Source of the DNA: Stenotrophomonas rhizophila | Lineage (GTDB): Bacteria; Pseudomonadota; Gammaproteobacteria; Xanthomonadales; Xanthomonadaceae | Direction of reading: 5' to 3' | DNA length: 64,000 nt | NCBI RefSeq assembly: GCF_007667275.1 | Contig: NZ_VDQT01000004.1 | Location: 62,001 to 126,000 of the forward strand | In this document: positions 54,792 to 62,514 of the stretch, one piece after another | How the letters are laid out: every line of letters starts with the position of its first letter | How positions within the stretch are numbered: the first letter of the stretch is position 1 | Translations under genes and position numbers: made by a program | Notes under the pieces: generated by a model | The model's input: the letters and a program-made list of their open reading frames with translations, nothing else | What the model was told of the DNA's origin: nothing | Databases searched by the model: none

Positions 54792-55850
54792 ATGTCACTG
54801 CGCAGCAAGACCGACCCGGCAACGAACGGGTTGACCAAGGGCAAGGCCGCCACGATCAACGACATCGCGCGGCTGTCGGGGGTGTCCAAGAAAACGGTTT
54901 CGCGGATCATCAACAACTCGCCCCTGGTGCGTAAGGACACCCGCGAGAAGGTGGAAACGCTGATGCGCGAGGTCGGCTATACGCCCGACCCGCTGGCTCG
55001 CGGCCTGGCCTTCCGGCGCTCGTTCCTGATCGGCATGGTCTACGACAACCCCACCGCGCAGTACATCGTGGACATGCAGTACGGCGCGCTGGATGCGCTG
55101 CGCGGTTCCAGTTTCGAACTGGTGGTGCATCCCTGCGATTCGCGCAGCCCCGGCTACATCGAAGGCGTGCGCCGCTTCGTGCAGCAGCAGAAGCTGCACG
55201 CGGTGATCCTGGTACCACGCGCATCGGAAGACCAGGCGCTGGTGGACATGCTGGATGAGATCGGCTGCCGCTTCACCCGCATCGCCTCGGCGGCGCTGGA
55301 TGAAACCTCGCAGATGGTGGTCACCCACGACCGCGACGGCGCTGCCGAAGCGGCCGACTACCTGCTGTCGCTGGGCCACCGCGATATCGCGCTGGTGACC
55401 GGCCCCAGTGCCTACCGCTCGGCGCACGACCGCACCGCCGGTTTCCTCGCCGCGCTGGCGCAACGCGGGATCGAACTGCCGCCGGGCCGCATCATCGAGG
55501 CCGGCTACACCTTCGAATCCGGCGTGGCGGCGGCCGAAAAGCTGCTGCTGGGCAAGCAGCGCCCGACCGCCATCTTCACCGGTAACGACGAAATGGCTGC
55601 CGGTATCTACAAGGTGGCACTGCGCACGGGCATCAGCATTCCGCGCCAGCTGTCCATCATCGGCTACGACGACAGCCCGCTGGCCTCGCGCCTGTGGCCG
55701 TCGCTGACCTCGGTGCGCCGACATACCCGCGACACCGGGCGCACCGCCGCGGCCATGCTGATCCAGCCCGAAGGCCAGGCCGCCCTGCAGATGGCCAGTG
55801 TGCGCCCGCACCTGATCGTCCGCGATTCGTGCCAGCCGCCTGAAGATTGA
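54792..55850 (+). CDS. LacI-family transcriptional regulator of the uronate locus
   Basis: 352 residues. Helix-turn-helix at about 20-45 (TINDIARLSGVSKKTVSRII), hinge near 70 (PDPLARGLAFRRS), then a periplasmic-binding-like effector domain (HDRDGAAEAADYLLSLGH, FTGNDEMAAGIYKVA, IIGYDDSPLASRLWPSLTSV). It lies between the GH43/TRAP operon and kduI, and is the obvious candidate to bind AATGACACCG[C/G]T. The inducer is probably a keto-deoxyuronate (inference). Confidence 0.92.
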   Translation: MSLRSKTDPATNGLTKGKAATINDIARLSGVSKKTVSRIINNSPLVRKDTREKVETLMREVGYTPDPLARGLAFRRSFLIGMVYDNPTAQYIVDMQYGALDALRGSSFELVVHPCDSRSPGYIEGVRRFVQQQKLHAVILVPRASEDQALVDMLDEIGCRFTRIASAALDETSQMVVTHDRDGAAEAADYLLSLGHRDIALVTGPSAYRSAHDRTAGFLAALAQRGIELPPGRIIEAGYTFESGVAAAEKLLLGKQRPTAIFTGNDEMAAGIYKVALRTGISIPRQLSIIGYDDSPLASRLWPSLTSVRRHTRDTGRTAAAMLIQPEGQAALQMASVRPHLIVRDSCQPPED

Positions 55851-55863
55851 GCGAACGATGCCG

Positions 55864-55888
55864 GTCACGACCAACGGTCGTCACCTAC
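55864..55888 (-). repeat. SMAG-like REP, slightly imperfect
   Basis: ACGACC-AAC-GGTCGT stem, ending CTAC (GTAG on the minus strand). First of a convergent pair between lacI and kduI. Confidence 0.65.
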
Positions 55889-55937
55889 CGGCAAGACAGC
55901 CCAGCCGGCCGAAAGACCCGCGAGATGATTCCACCCG

Positions 55938-55962
55938 GCAGGTCACGACCGTTGGTCGTGAC
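55938..55962 (+). repeat. SMAG-like REP with GCAG instead of GTAG
   Basis: GTCACGACC-GTT-GGTCGTGAC, a perfect 9-base stem; the head reads GCAG, a likely point change. Stem identical to the copy at 59110. Confidence 0.65.
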
Positions 55963-55985
55963 TTCCCACCGATCCCGCAATGCAA

Positions 55986-56920
<935 letters not shown>

Positions 56921-56928
56921 CCCACACC

Positions 56929-56955
56929 GCGCCGCCGGCCACGGGCTGGCGGCGC
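56929..56955 (+). other. Hairpin between kduI and kduD
   Basis: GCGCCGCC / GGCGGCGC with an 11-base loop, nine bases after the kduI stop. Without a T-run it is more likely a processing or attenuation element than a full terminator. Confidence 0.4.
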
Positions 56956-56987
56956 GCGTCCCGCATTGGATAAGGACCGTAACCGCA

Positions 56988-57743
56988 ATGGCTAATCCGT
57001 TCAGTCTGGAAGGCAAGATCGCCCTCGTCACCGGTGGCAATACCGGCCTGGGGCAGGGCATCGCCGTGGCGCTGGCAGAGGCCGGCGCCGACGTCGCCGT
57101 GGCCGGCATCGCGCCGCCCACCGAGACCATCGCCAGGATCACCGCGCTGGGTCGCCGCTGCCTGGCAGTGGAAGCGAACCTGATCAGTATCGAACCGGTC
57201 GAGCGCGTCATCCGCGAAACCGTCGAAGGCCTGGGTGGCCTGGATATCCTGGTCAACAACGCCGGCCTGATCCGTCGCGCCGATGCAGTGGACTTCAGCG
57301 AGCAGGACTGGGACGACGTGATGAACGTCAACATCAAGTCCGCATTCTTCATCTCGCAGGCTGCCGGGCGTCACTTCATCGCGCAGGGCCGCGGCAAGAT
57401 CATCAACATCGCCTCGATGCTGTCCTTCCAGGGCGGGATCCGGGTGCCGTCGTACACCGCCAGCAAGAGCGGCATCGCCGGCATCACCCGCCTGCTGGCC
57501 AACGAGTGGGCCAACAAGGGCATCAACGTCAACGCGATCGCCCCCGGCTACATGGCGACCGACAACACCGCCGCACTGCGCGCCGACCAGGACCGCAACA
57601 AGTCCATCCTCGACCGCATTCCGGCGGGTCGTTGGGGCACCCCGGAGGACCTGGCCGGTACGGCGGTGTTCCTGGCGTCCAGCGCTTCGGATTACGTCAA
57701 TGGTTCGGTGATTCCCGTGGATGGGGGTTGGCTGGCCCGGTGA
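56988..57743 (+). CDS. kduD: 2-deoxy-D-gluconate / 2-keto-3-deoxygluconate 3-dehydrogenase
   Basis: 251 residues, classical short-chain dehydrogenase. Cofactor motif TGGNTGLGQGIA, NNAG in LDILVNNAGLI, catalytic Ser in INIASMLSFQGG and YTASKSG. KduD reduces 2,5-diketo-3-deoxygluconate to KDG, the substrate of KdgK in this window. AAGGA lies before ATG 56988. Confidence 0.93.
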   Translation: MANPFSLEGKIALVTGGNTGLGQGIAVALAEAGADVAVAGIAPPTETIARITALGRRCLAVEANLISIEPVERVIRETVEGLGGLDILVNNAGLIRRADAVDFSEQDWDDVMNVNIKSAFFISQAAGRHFIAQGRGKIINIASMLSFQGGIRVPSYTASKSGIAGITRLLANEWANKGINVNAIAPGYMATDNTAALRADQDRNKSILDRIPAGRWGTPEDLAGTAVFLASSASDYVNGSVIPVDGGWLAR

Positions 57744-57750
57744 TGTAGCT

Positions 57751-57775
57751 GTATCGACCAACGGTCGATACCTAC
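57751..57775 (-). repeat. SMAG-like REP palindrome
   Basis: GTATCGACC-AAC-GGTCGATAC then CTAC (GTAG on minus). First of three elements between kduD and the esterase/cupin gene; starts eight bases after the kduD stop. Confidence 0.75.
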
Positions 57776-57815
57776 CGGGATCAGATCGTCGGCCGCGAAC
57801 CTGCGGCGCAAGACC

Positions 57816-57840
57816 GTAGGTACCGACCGTTGGTCGGTAC
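57816..57840 (+). repeat. SMAG-like REP palindrome
   Basis: GTAG then GTACCGACC-GTT-GGTCGGTAC, a perfect 9-base stem, in opposite orientation to the copy at 57751. Confidence 0.75.
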
Positions 57841-57860
57841 CCCCGCCAAACGTCCTGACG

Positions 57861-57884
57861 GTAGCGCCGGCCGTTGGCCGGCCC
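57861..57884 (+). repeat. SMAG-like REP palindrome
   Basis: GTAG then GCCGGCC-GTT-GGCCGGC, 16 bases before the ATG of the esterase/cupin gene, so it sits within the ribosome-binding leader of that gene. Confidence 0.72.
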
Positions 57885-57899
57885 TCCTGGAGCCCGAAC

Positions 57900-59006
57900 A
57901 TGCACCGCTTCCTGCTCCCGATGCTTTTTTTGTTCGCGGCGGTCACCACACACGCGGCGCCGCACCGTATTTTCATCGCCGGTGATTCCACTGCCGCCGA
58001 ATACGGCCCGGAACGCGCTCCGCAGGCCGGTTGGGGACAGGCGTTGCAGAGCTACCTCGACCCGGCGTCGTGGGAAGTCCGCAACCACGCCAAGGGTGGC
58101 CGCAGCGCGCGCAGCTTCATCGAGGAAAAACGCCTCGATGCGATCGCGGCCGAGATCCAGCCCGGCGATGTGCTGCTGATCCAGTTCGGCCACAACGACG
58201 CCAAGTTCGAAGACCCCACCCGTTACAACGATCCGGTCACTGCCTACCCGCAATACCTGATGCGCTACGTGCAGCTGGCCCGCGACAAGCGCGCTACGCC
58301 GGTGCTCATCACTCCGGTGGCGCGGTTGCTGTACGACTTCGGTTCGCTGCTCGACACGCATGGGTTGTACACCCAGACCGTAAAGCAGCTGGCCGAGCGC
58401 GAGCAGGTGGCGCTGATCGACCTCAATGCCAGCTCCACGCGCTGGATCCGCGCGCTGGGCGAGCAGGGCGCCAAGCCGTACTTCCTGTTCGTGCCCGAAC
58501 AGAACAAGGCCGATGGCACCCACTTCAGCCTGGCCGGCGCCACTGCCGTGGCCTGCCTGGTGATGCGTGACTGGGTGGCGCTGAAGCCGGACCTCAAGCC
58601 CGCGTTGAAGCGGGATATCGATTGCGACGTGAGCCGATCCGCAGGGCAGGGCGCTGATCCGGCCAAGCCGTCGCGGGTGGTGCACGAACGCGATATCGCC
58701 ATCACCCAGCCCGGTCCGCATGGCGGTGCCGGCCCGACCACGGCGTATCCGTTCTTCGCCGACGACAGGGACCTGCCCTTCGTGCTGCGCAAGCGCGTGC
58801 TGCACAAGGGCGCGGGGATTGGCCTGCACCCGCAGCACAAGGACGAGATCTATTACATCGTCAGCGGGCAGGGCAGCTACGTGCTGGATGGGAAGCAGTA
58901 CGACGTGGCGGCCGGCGACGCGCTGCTGACCCGGGTGGGCAGCCTGCACGCGCTGCAGCAGCGCGGGGAGCAGGATCTGGTCGTGCTGCTGGCGTATCCG
59001 CGGTGA
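57900..59006 (+). CDS. Secreted fusion of GDSL acetylesterase (CE12-like) with a KdgF-like cupin
   Basis: 368 residues with signal peptide (FLLPMLFLFAAVTTHAA). Domain 1 (about 20-245) is an SGNH hydrolase of the rhamnogalacturonan acetylesterase type: nucleophile IAGDSTAAEYG, block II GGRSARSF, block III IQFGHNDAKF and catalytic DGTHFSLAGA. Domain 2 (about 258-368) is a cupin with LHPQHKDEIYYIVSGQGSYV and GDALLTRVGSLHAL. It resembles KdgF-type cupins, which open unsaturated monouronates to DKI, the KduI substrate. The KdgF assignment is an inference; the GDSL call is firm. Confidence 0.85.
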   Translation: MHRFLLPMLFLFAAVTTHAAPHRIFIAGDSTAAEYGPERAPQAGWGQALQSYLDPASWEVRNHAKGGRSARSFIEEKRLDAIAAEIQPGDVLLIQFGHNDAKFEDPTRYNDPVTAYPQYLMRYVQLARDKRATPVLITPVARLLYDFGSLLDTHGLYTQTVKQLAEREQVALIDLNASSTRWIRALGEQGAKPYFLFVPEQNKADGTHFSLAGATAVACLVMRDWVALKPDLKPALKRDIDCDVSRSAGQGADPAKPSRVVHERDIAITQPGPHGGAGPTTAYPFFADDRDLPFVLRKRVLHKGAGIGLHPQHKDEIYYIVSGQGSYVLDGKQYDVAAGDALLTRVGSLHALQQRGEQDLVVLLAYPR

Positions 59007-59068
59007 AGGCGCAGCCGGGCAGGGCCCGGCCGTTTGGCTGCTGACGGCTCCCCGGCGATCATGCTGCC

Positions 59069-59092
59069 GCACGACCAACGGTCGTGCGCTAC
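59069..59092 (-). repeat. SMAG-like REP palindrome
   Basis: GCACGACC-AAC-GGTCGTGC, then CTAC. Convergent partner of the copy at 59110. Confidence 0.75.
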
Positions 59093-59109
59093 CGCCGCCG
59101 CGCCCCGCG

Positions 59110-59134
59110 GTAGGTCACGACCGTTGGTCGTGAC
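59110..59134 (+). repeat. SMAG-like REP palindrome
   Basis: GTAG then GTCACGACC-GTT-GGTCGTGAC, a perfect stem between the esterase/cupin gene and the convergent phenylalanine hydroxylase gene. Confidence 0.78.
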
Positions 59135-59143
59135 GCTTCTACC

Positions 59144-60040
59144 TCACACGTCGCCGCCTTCCGCCCAGCCTTCGCCGGTGCCCTTCTGGAACACGCGGTC
59201 GCCTTCCTGCACATCACCGGCCGGCAGGTGCTCCTGCGTTTCCAGCGCGGCGTAGATCGGGGTGAAGTCCGGCGCGGTCGCTTCCATCAGCTGCTCGTAG
59301 CTGTCGATGACGAAGTAGGTCTTCTGGAACGTATCGATGCGGTACTTCGTGCGCATGATCCGCTCCAGGTCGAACCCGATCCGGTTCGGCGCGGCCGATT
59401 CCAGCGAGTACAGCGATTCCCCCTTCGACGAGACGATGCCCGCGCCGTAGATGCGCAGCCCTTCGGGCGTGTTGATCAGGCCGAATTCCACCGTGTACCA
59501 ATACAGGCGGGTGAGGTGCTGCAGCGCTTCGGGGCCGATCGCGTGCGCCTTGACGCCACCCCGGCCGTAGGCAGCCATGTAATCGGCGAACACCGGGTTC
59601 ATCAGCAGCGGCACGTGCCCGAACAGGTCGTGGAACATGTCCGGTTCGGCGATGTAGTCGATCTGGTCCGGGCGCCGGATCCACCAGGTGACCGGGAAAC
59701 GGCGGTTGGCCAGGTGGTCGAAGAAATCCAGTTCCGGCAGCAGCCCTTCCACGCCCACCAAGGTCCAGCCGGTGGCCGCGCCCAGCACTTCGTTGAGCTG
59801 GTCGAAGCGCGGAATCATGTGCGCGTTCATGCCCATCTCGTCCTGCGCCTGCAGGAACTCCCTGCTGGCGCGGCCGACCAGCAGCTCGCGCTGGCGCTGG
59901 TACAGGGTGCTCCAGGTGGCGTGATCGTCAGCGGTGTAGCTTTCCCACGGCTGCTCCACCACGGCGGTGGTGTAGACCGGCACGTAGCCCTTGTCGGTCT
60001 GCTGGTGTTCGACGCGGCGGGGGGCGGTGGCGGTTTCCAT
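59144..60040 (-). CDS. phhA: Phenylalanine 4-monooxygenase
   Basis: 298 residues. Hydroxylates phenylalanine to tyrosine with tetrahydropterin and Fe(II). The metal ligands are the two His in EPDMFHDLFGHVPLLMNP and the Glu in LYWYTVEFGLI. Start 60040 follows AGGAG; an in-frame ATG at 60064 lacks a ribosome site. Divergent from an Lrp/AsnC regulator. Confidence 0.95.
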   Translation of the reverse strand: METATAPRRVEHQQTDKGYVPVYTTAVVEQPWESYTADDHATWSTLYQRQRELLVGRASREFLQAQDEMGMNAHMIPRFDQLNEVLGAATGWTLVGVEGLLPELDFFDHLANRRFPVTWWIRRPDQIDYIAEPDMFHDLFGHVPLLMNPVFADYMAAYGRGGVKAHAIGPEALQHLTRLYWYTVEFGLINTPEGLRIYGAGIVSSKGESLYSLESAAPNRIGFDLERIMRTKYRIDTFQKTYFVIDSYEQLMEATAPDFTPIYAALETQEHLPAGDVQEGDRVFQKGTGEGWAEGGDV

Positions 60041-60106
60041 CGAGGCAGGCTCCTGGGAGGTCATCCATAGAGGGTAGGGCAGGGCGCGCGCAAGAGGATT
60101 GCAAAG

Positions 60107-60133
60107 TTGCGCGGATATGCCGTCTTGGCGCAA
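60107..60133. promoter_or_regulatory. Dyad in the phhA / Lrp divergent promoter
   Basis: TTGCGC and GCGCAA are perfect complements separated by 15 bases, in the 127-base gap between the two genes. Position and symmetry suit an Lrp/AsnC site; assignment is inferred. Confidence 0.4.
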
Positions 60134-60167
60134 TATCATTGCGTCCATTCAATGTTGCGGAGCAGCA

Positions 60168-60650
60168 ATGTCCGGAGATGCCCCGTTCGACCGCACGGAC
60201 CTGCGTCTGTTGGCGGAAATCCAGCAGCACGGGCGCGCCACCAACGCTGAGTTGGCGGCGCGGGTGAACCTGTCCCCGTCGGCCTGCCTGCGCCGGGTGC
60301 AGCGGCTGGAGAGCGAAGGGGTGATCGCCGGCTACGGCGCGCGGCTGGAACCGCGCCGCATCGGCCTGGGCCTGCAGGCGTTCGTGCGCGTACAGCTGGA
60401 GAAGCACGACCAGCACGCCATCGGCGTGTTCGCCGACAACGTGGTGGAGTGGGATGAAGTGGTGGCCTGCCATGCGCTGACCGGCGACATGGATTACCTG
60501 CTGCATATCTACGTGCGCGACCTGGAGCATTTCTCCAGCTTCCTGCTGGACAAGCTGCTCAATGCAGCCGGCGTGGCGGATGTGAATTCCAGCTTCGTGC
60601 TGCGCACGGTGAAGGACTTCCGGGCGCTGCCGTTGTCGCAGCTGGAATGA
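60168..60650 (+). CDS. Lrp/AsnC-family transcriptional regulator
   Basis: 160 residues: winged helix (about 8-60; FDRTDLRLLAEIQQHGR, LSPSACLRRVQRLESEGVI) and C-terminal ligand-binding RAM domain (GDMDYLLHIYVRDLEHFSSF). GGAG precedes ATG 60168. It probably senses an aromatic amino acid and controls phhA, as comparable divergent pairs do. Confidence 0.93.
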   Translation: MSGDAPFDRTDLRLLAEIQQHGRATNAELAARVNLSPSACLRRVQRLESEGVIAGYGARLEPRRIGLGLQAFVRVQLEKHDQHAIGVFADNVVEWDEVVACHALTGDMDYLLHIYVRDLEHFSSFLLDKLLNAAGVADVNSSFVLRTVKDFRALPLSQLE

Positions 60651-60670
60651 CGCCACGCGTCATTCCAACG

Positions 60671-60752
60671 GTAGGGCCGACTGTTAGTCGGCTGCCCTTC
60701 GCGCAGACTCCGCCGCCCGTGCGGAGAGCAGCCGACTGACAGTCGGCTCTAC
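60671..60752. repeat. Head-to-head pair of SMAG-like REPs
   Basis: First element GTAG ... GCCGACT-GTT-AGTCGGC at 60671-60694; second GCAGCCGACT-GAC-AGTCGGC ... CTAC at 60728-60752. The whole unit is an inverted pair after the Lrp gene and before the convergent patatin gene. Confidence 0.8.
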
Positions 60753-60781
60753 CGCGGGCGGCGTCCAGAGATGACGCGGGG

Positions 60782-61780
60782 TTACCCCTCGCACTTTTCC
60801 TTGCGGCCCATCAGCTTGCCCACGCGCGAGGGTGCTTCGCACTTAGGCTTGGCCGGCGGCGGCGCCACTGCGGCCGCACGCGCCTTCTGCAGCTGCTGGA
60901 TCTTCGCCCGGATCTGCGGCATCGCCGCCATCGCGGCCTTCTCGCCTTCCAGGATCGCAAAGCCGCGCTGGCTGAAATCGGCTGCGCCGATGTCCAGCAC
61001 CTTGGGCCGGATGATGATGTCGGCGCGCGCCAGTTCCTGCTCGCCCAGGCGCTGGCCCATGATCGAGATCGACTGGTTGACGATGCCCAGCATGCCGGTC
61101 GGCGACTTGCCGCTGGCCTTGCTGGAGATATCCACGGCGATGACGAAATCCGCGCCCAGCTGGCGCGCGGCGTCCACCGGCACCGGGCTGACCACGCCGC
61201 CATCCACGAACAGGTTGCTGCCGATCTTCACCGGCTCGAACACACCCGGGATGCTGCTGGAGGCACGCACCGCCTGGCCCACGTTGCCGCGCACGAACAC
61301 GGCGCGGTCGCCGGTATCGAGGTTGGTGGCCACGGCGGCGAACGGCTTCTTGAGCTTCTCCGCCGGGCGGTTGTTGACCTGCGCGTTGACGTAGTCCTGC
61401 AGCTTCTGGCCCTGCACCAGGCCACCGGAGAACAGGCGCACGTCGCGGATGCTGGTTTCATCCAGCGCCACCGCCTTGGTCTGCATCTGGAAGGCATCCA
61501 TGCCGCTGGCGTACAGCGCGCCGACCACGCTGCCGGCGCTGGTGCCGGACACCACGACCGGTTCGAAGCCATTGGCTTCCAGCATCTTGATCACGCCAAT
61601 ATGCGCGAAGCCCTTGGCCGCACCGCCGCCCAGCGCGATGCCGATCTTCACCGGCTTGGCCGGCACCACCGTGGTGGCCACCGGCGGCGGGGTCGGGCGA
61701 ACGGCTTCACCGCCGCAGCCAGCCAGCAGGCCGAGCAGGGCAACGGACAGCGTGAGACGGGTGCGGCGGAAGGCGGTCAT
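60782..61780 (-). CDS. Patatin-like phospholipase lipoprotein (RssA-like)
   Basis: 332 residues with lipobox LLAGC near residue 20. The patatin domain (about 45-250) has oxyanion loop IALGGGAAKGFAHIGV, nucleophile SGTSAGSVVGALYASG and the dyad Asp in LFVDGGVVSPVPVDAA. A basic, Pro/Ala-rich tail follows. Probably a lipid acyl hydrolase facing the periplasm. The frame is open far upstream, but ATG 61780 gives a proper lipoprotein signal. Confidence 0.9.
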   Translation of the reverse strand: MTAFRRTRLTLSVALLGLLAGCGGEAVRPTPPPVATTVVPAKPVKIGIALGGGAAKGFAHIGVIKMLEANGFEPVVVSGTSAGSVVGALYASGMDAFQMQTKAVALDETSIRDVRLFSGGLVQGQKLQDYVNAQVNNRPAEKLKKPFAAVATNLDTGDRAVFVRGNVGQAVRASSSIPGVFEPVKIGSNLFVDGGVVSPVPVDAARQLGADFVIAVDISSKASGKSPTGMLGIVNQSISIMGQRLGEQELARADIIIRPKVLDIGAADFSQRGFAILEGEKAAMAAMPQIRAKIQQLQKARAAAVAPPPAKPKCEAPSRVGKLMGRKEKCEG

Positions 61781-61816
61781 GGGCGTGGCGAAATGTGAAT
61801 GGGCGATAGCATACCG

Positions 61817-61843
61817 GTAGTACCGGCCCATGGCCGGCAGTGC
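61817..61843 (+). repeat. SMAG-like REP palindrome
   Basis: GTAG then ACCGGCC-CAT-GGCCGGC, between the patatin gene and the membrane-protein gene upstream of it. Confidence 0.65.
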
Positions 61844-61854
61844 GCATTGCGTGG

Positions 61855-62271
61855 TCATGCAGGGTTGCCCGTCGGTCGTCGCGCCTGGCGGAGGTGCCAG
61901 ACACACAGGTAGAGCGCCAGAAGAACGCCGGGCAGGACGAACAGCGCCGCAACGAAATGGGTTCCCAGCAGTATCGGCAGTGTCACCGCGGTACCTCCCA
62001 ACGGCCATGCCCAGTGCACCGGTCGGTCCTGGATCCACGCGAGGCTCATCCAGGCCAGGGCGAGCCAGGACAACGTGCTGACCAGGATGAGCAGCATCAC
62101 CCCCAGTTCCGGCAGGTCCAAGGGAGCCAGCCATTCGCCCGAAAGCAGACCCACCAGCGCGACCGACCCAAAGACCACCACGTGGTAAAGCAAGCCCGGG
62201 AGACAAAGAACCCAGGCCAACACCGTCATCCAGACCCGCCACCCGCTTACGGACACGGCGTCATCGTCCAT
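61855..62271 (-). CDS. Four-helix membrane protein
   Basis: 138 residues, helices at about 14-40, 45-70 (GVMLLILVSTLSWLALAW in the second pair), 85-105 and 108-130, short basic tail. AGAGGG stands six bases before ATG 62271. No family recognised; upstream of the patatin gene on the same strand, separated by a REP. Confidence 0.7.
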   Translation of the reverse strand: MDDDAVSVSGWRVWMTVLAWVLCLPGLLYHVVVFGSVALVGLLSGEWLAPLDLPELGVMLLILVSTLSWLALAWMSLAWIQDRPVHWAWPLGGTAVTLPILLGTHFVAALFVLPGVLLALYLCVWHLRQARRPTGNPA

Positions 62272-62448
62272 GGGTTTCCCTCTGGTGTCCCCTGACAGCA
62301 TTGCATCATCCGCGTGGCGCCAGCAGGCTTTGGCTGAAGACGTTCATCGTGCCATATCGGGCGGGATCCACGACGCGATGCCCGGGGCCATGCCTTCACA
62401 TCTCGGGGCGCGGATCTTGGTAATGAAGGATCCGTATTTGCGACGCTG

Positions 62449-62465
62449 TTGTTGTACTGCAACAA
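62449..62465. promoter_or_regulatory. Dyad upstream of the terminal TonB receptor
   Basis: TTGTTG-TACTG-CAACAA, 6-base arms, 50 bases before the receptor ATG in an AT-richer patch; looks like an operator. The binding protein is unknown. Confidence 0.45.
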
Positions 62466-62514
62466 TTGTCTGGTAGCGCCGGTCCACCACCCCTCCCAAC
62501 ACAGCCTAATCGCC

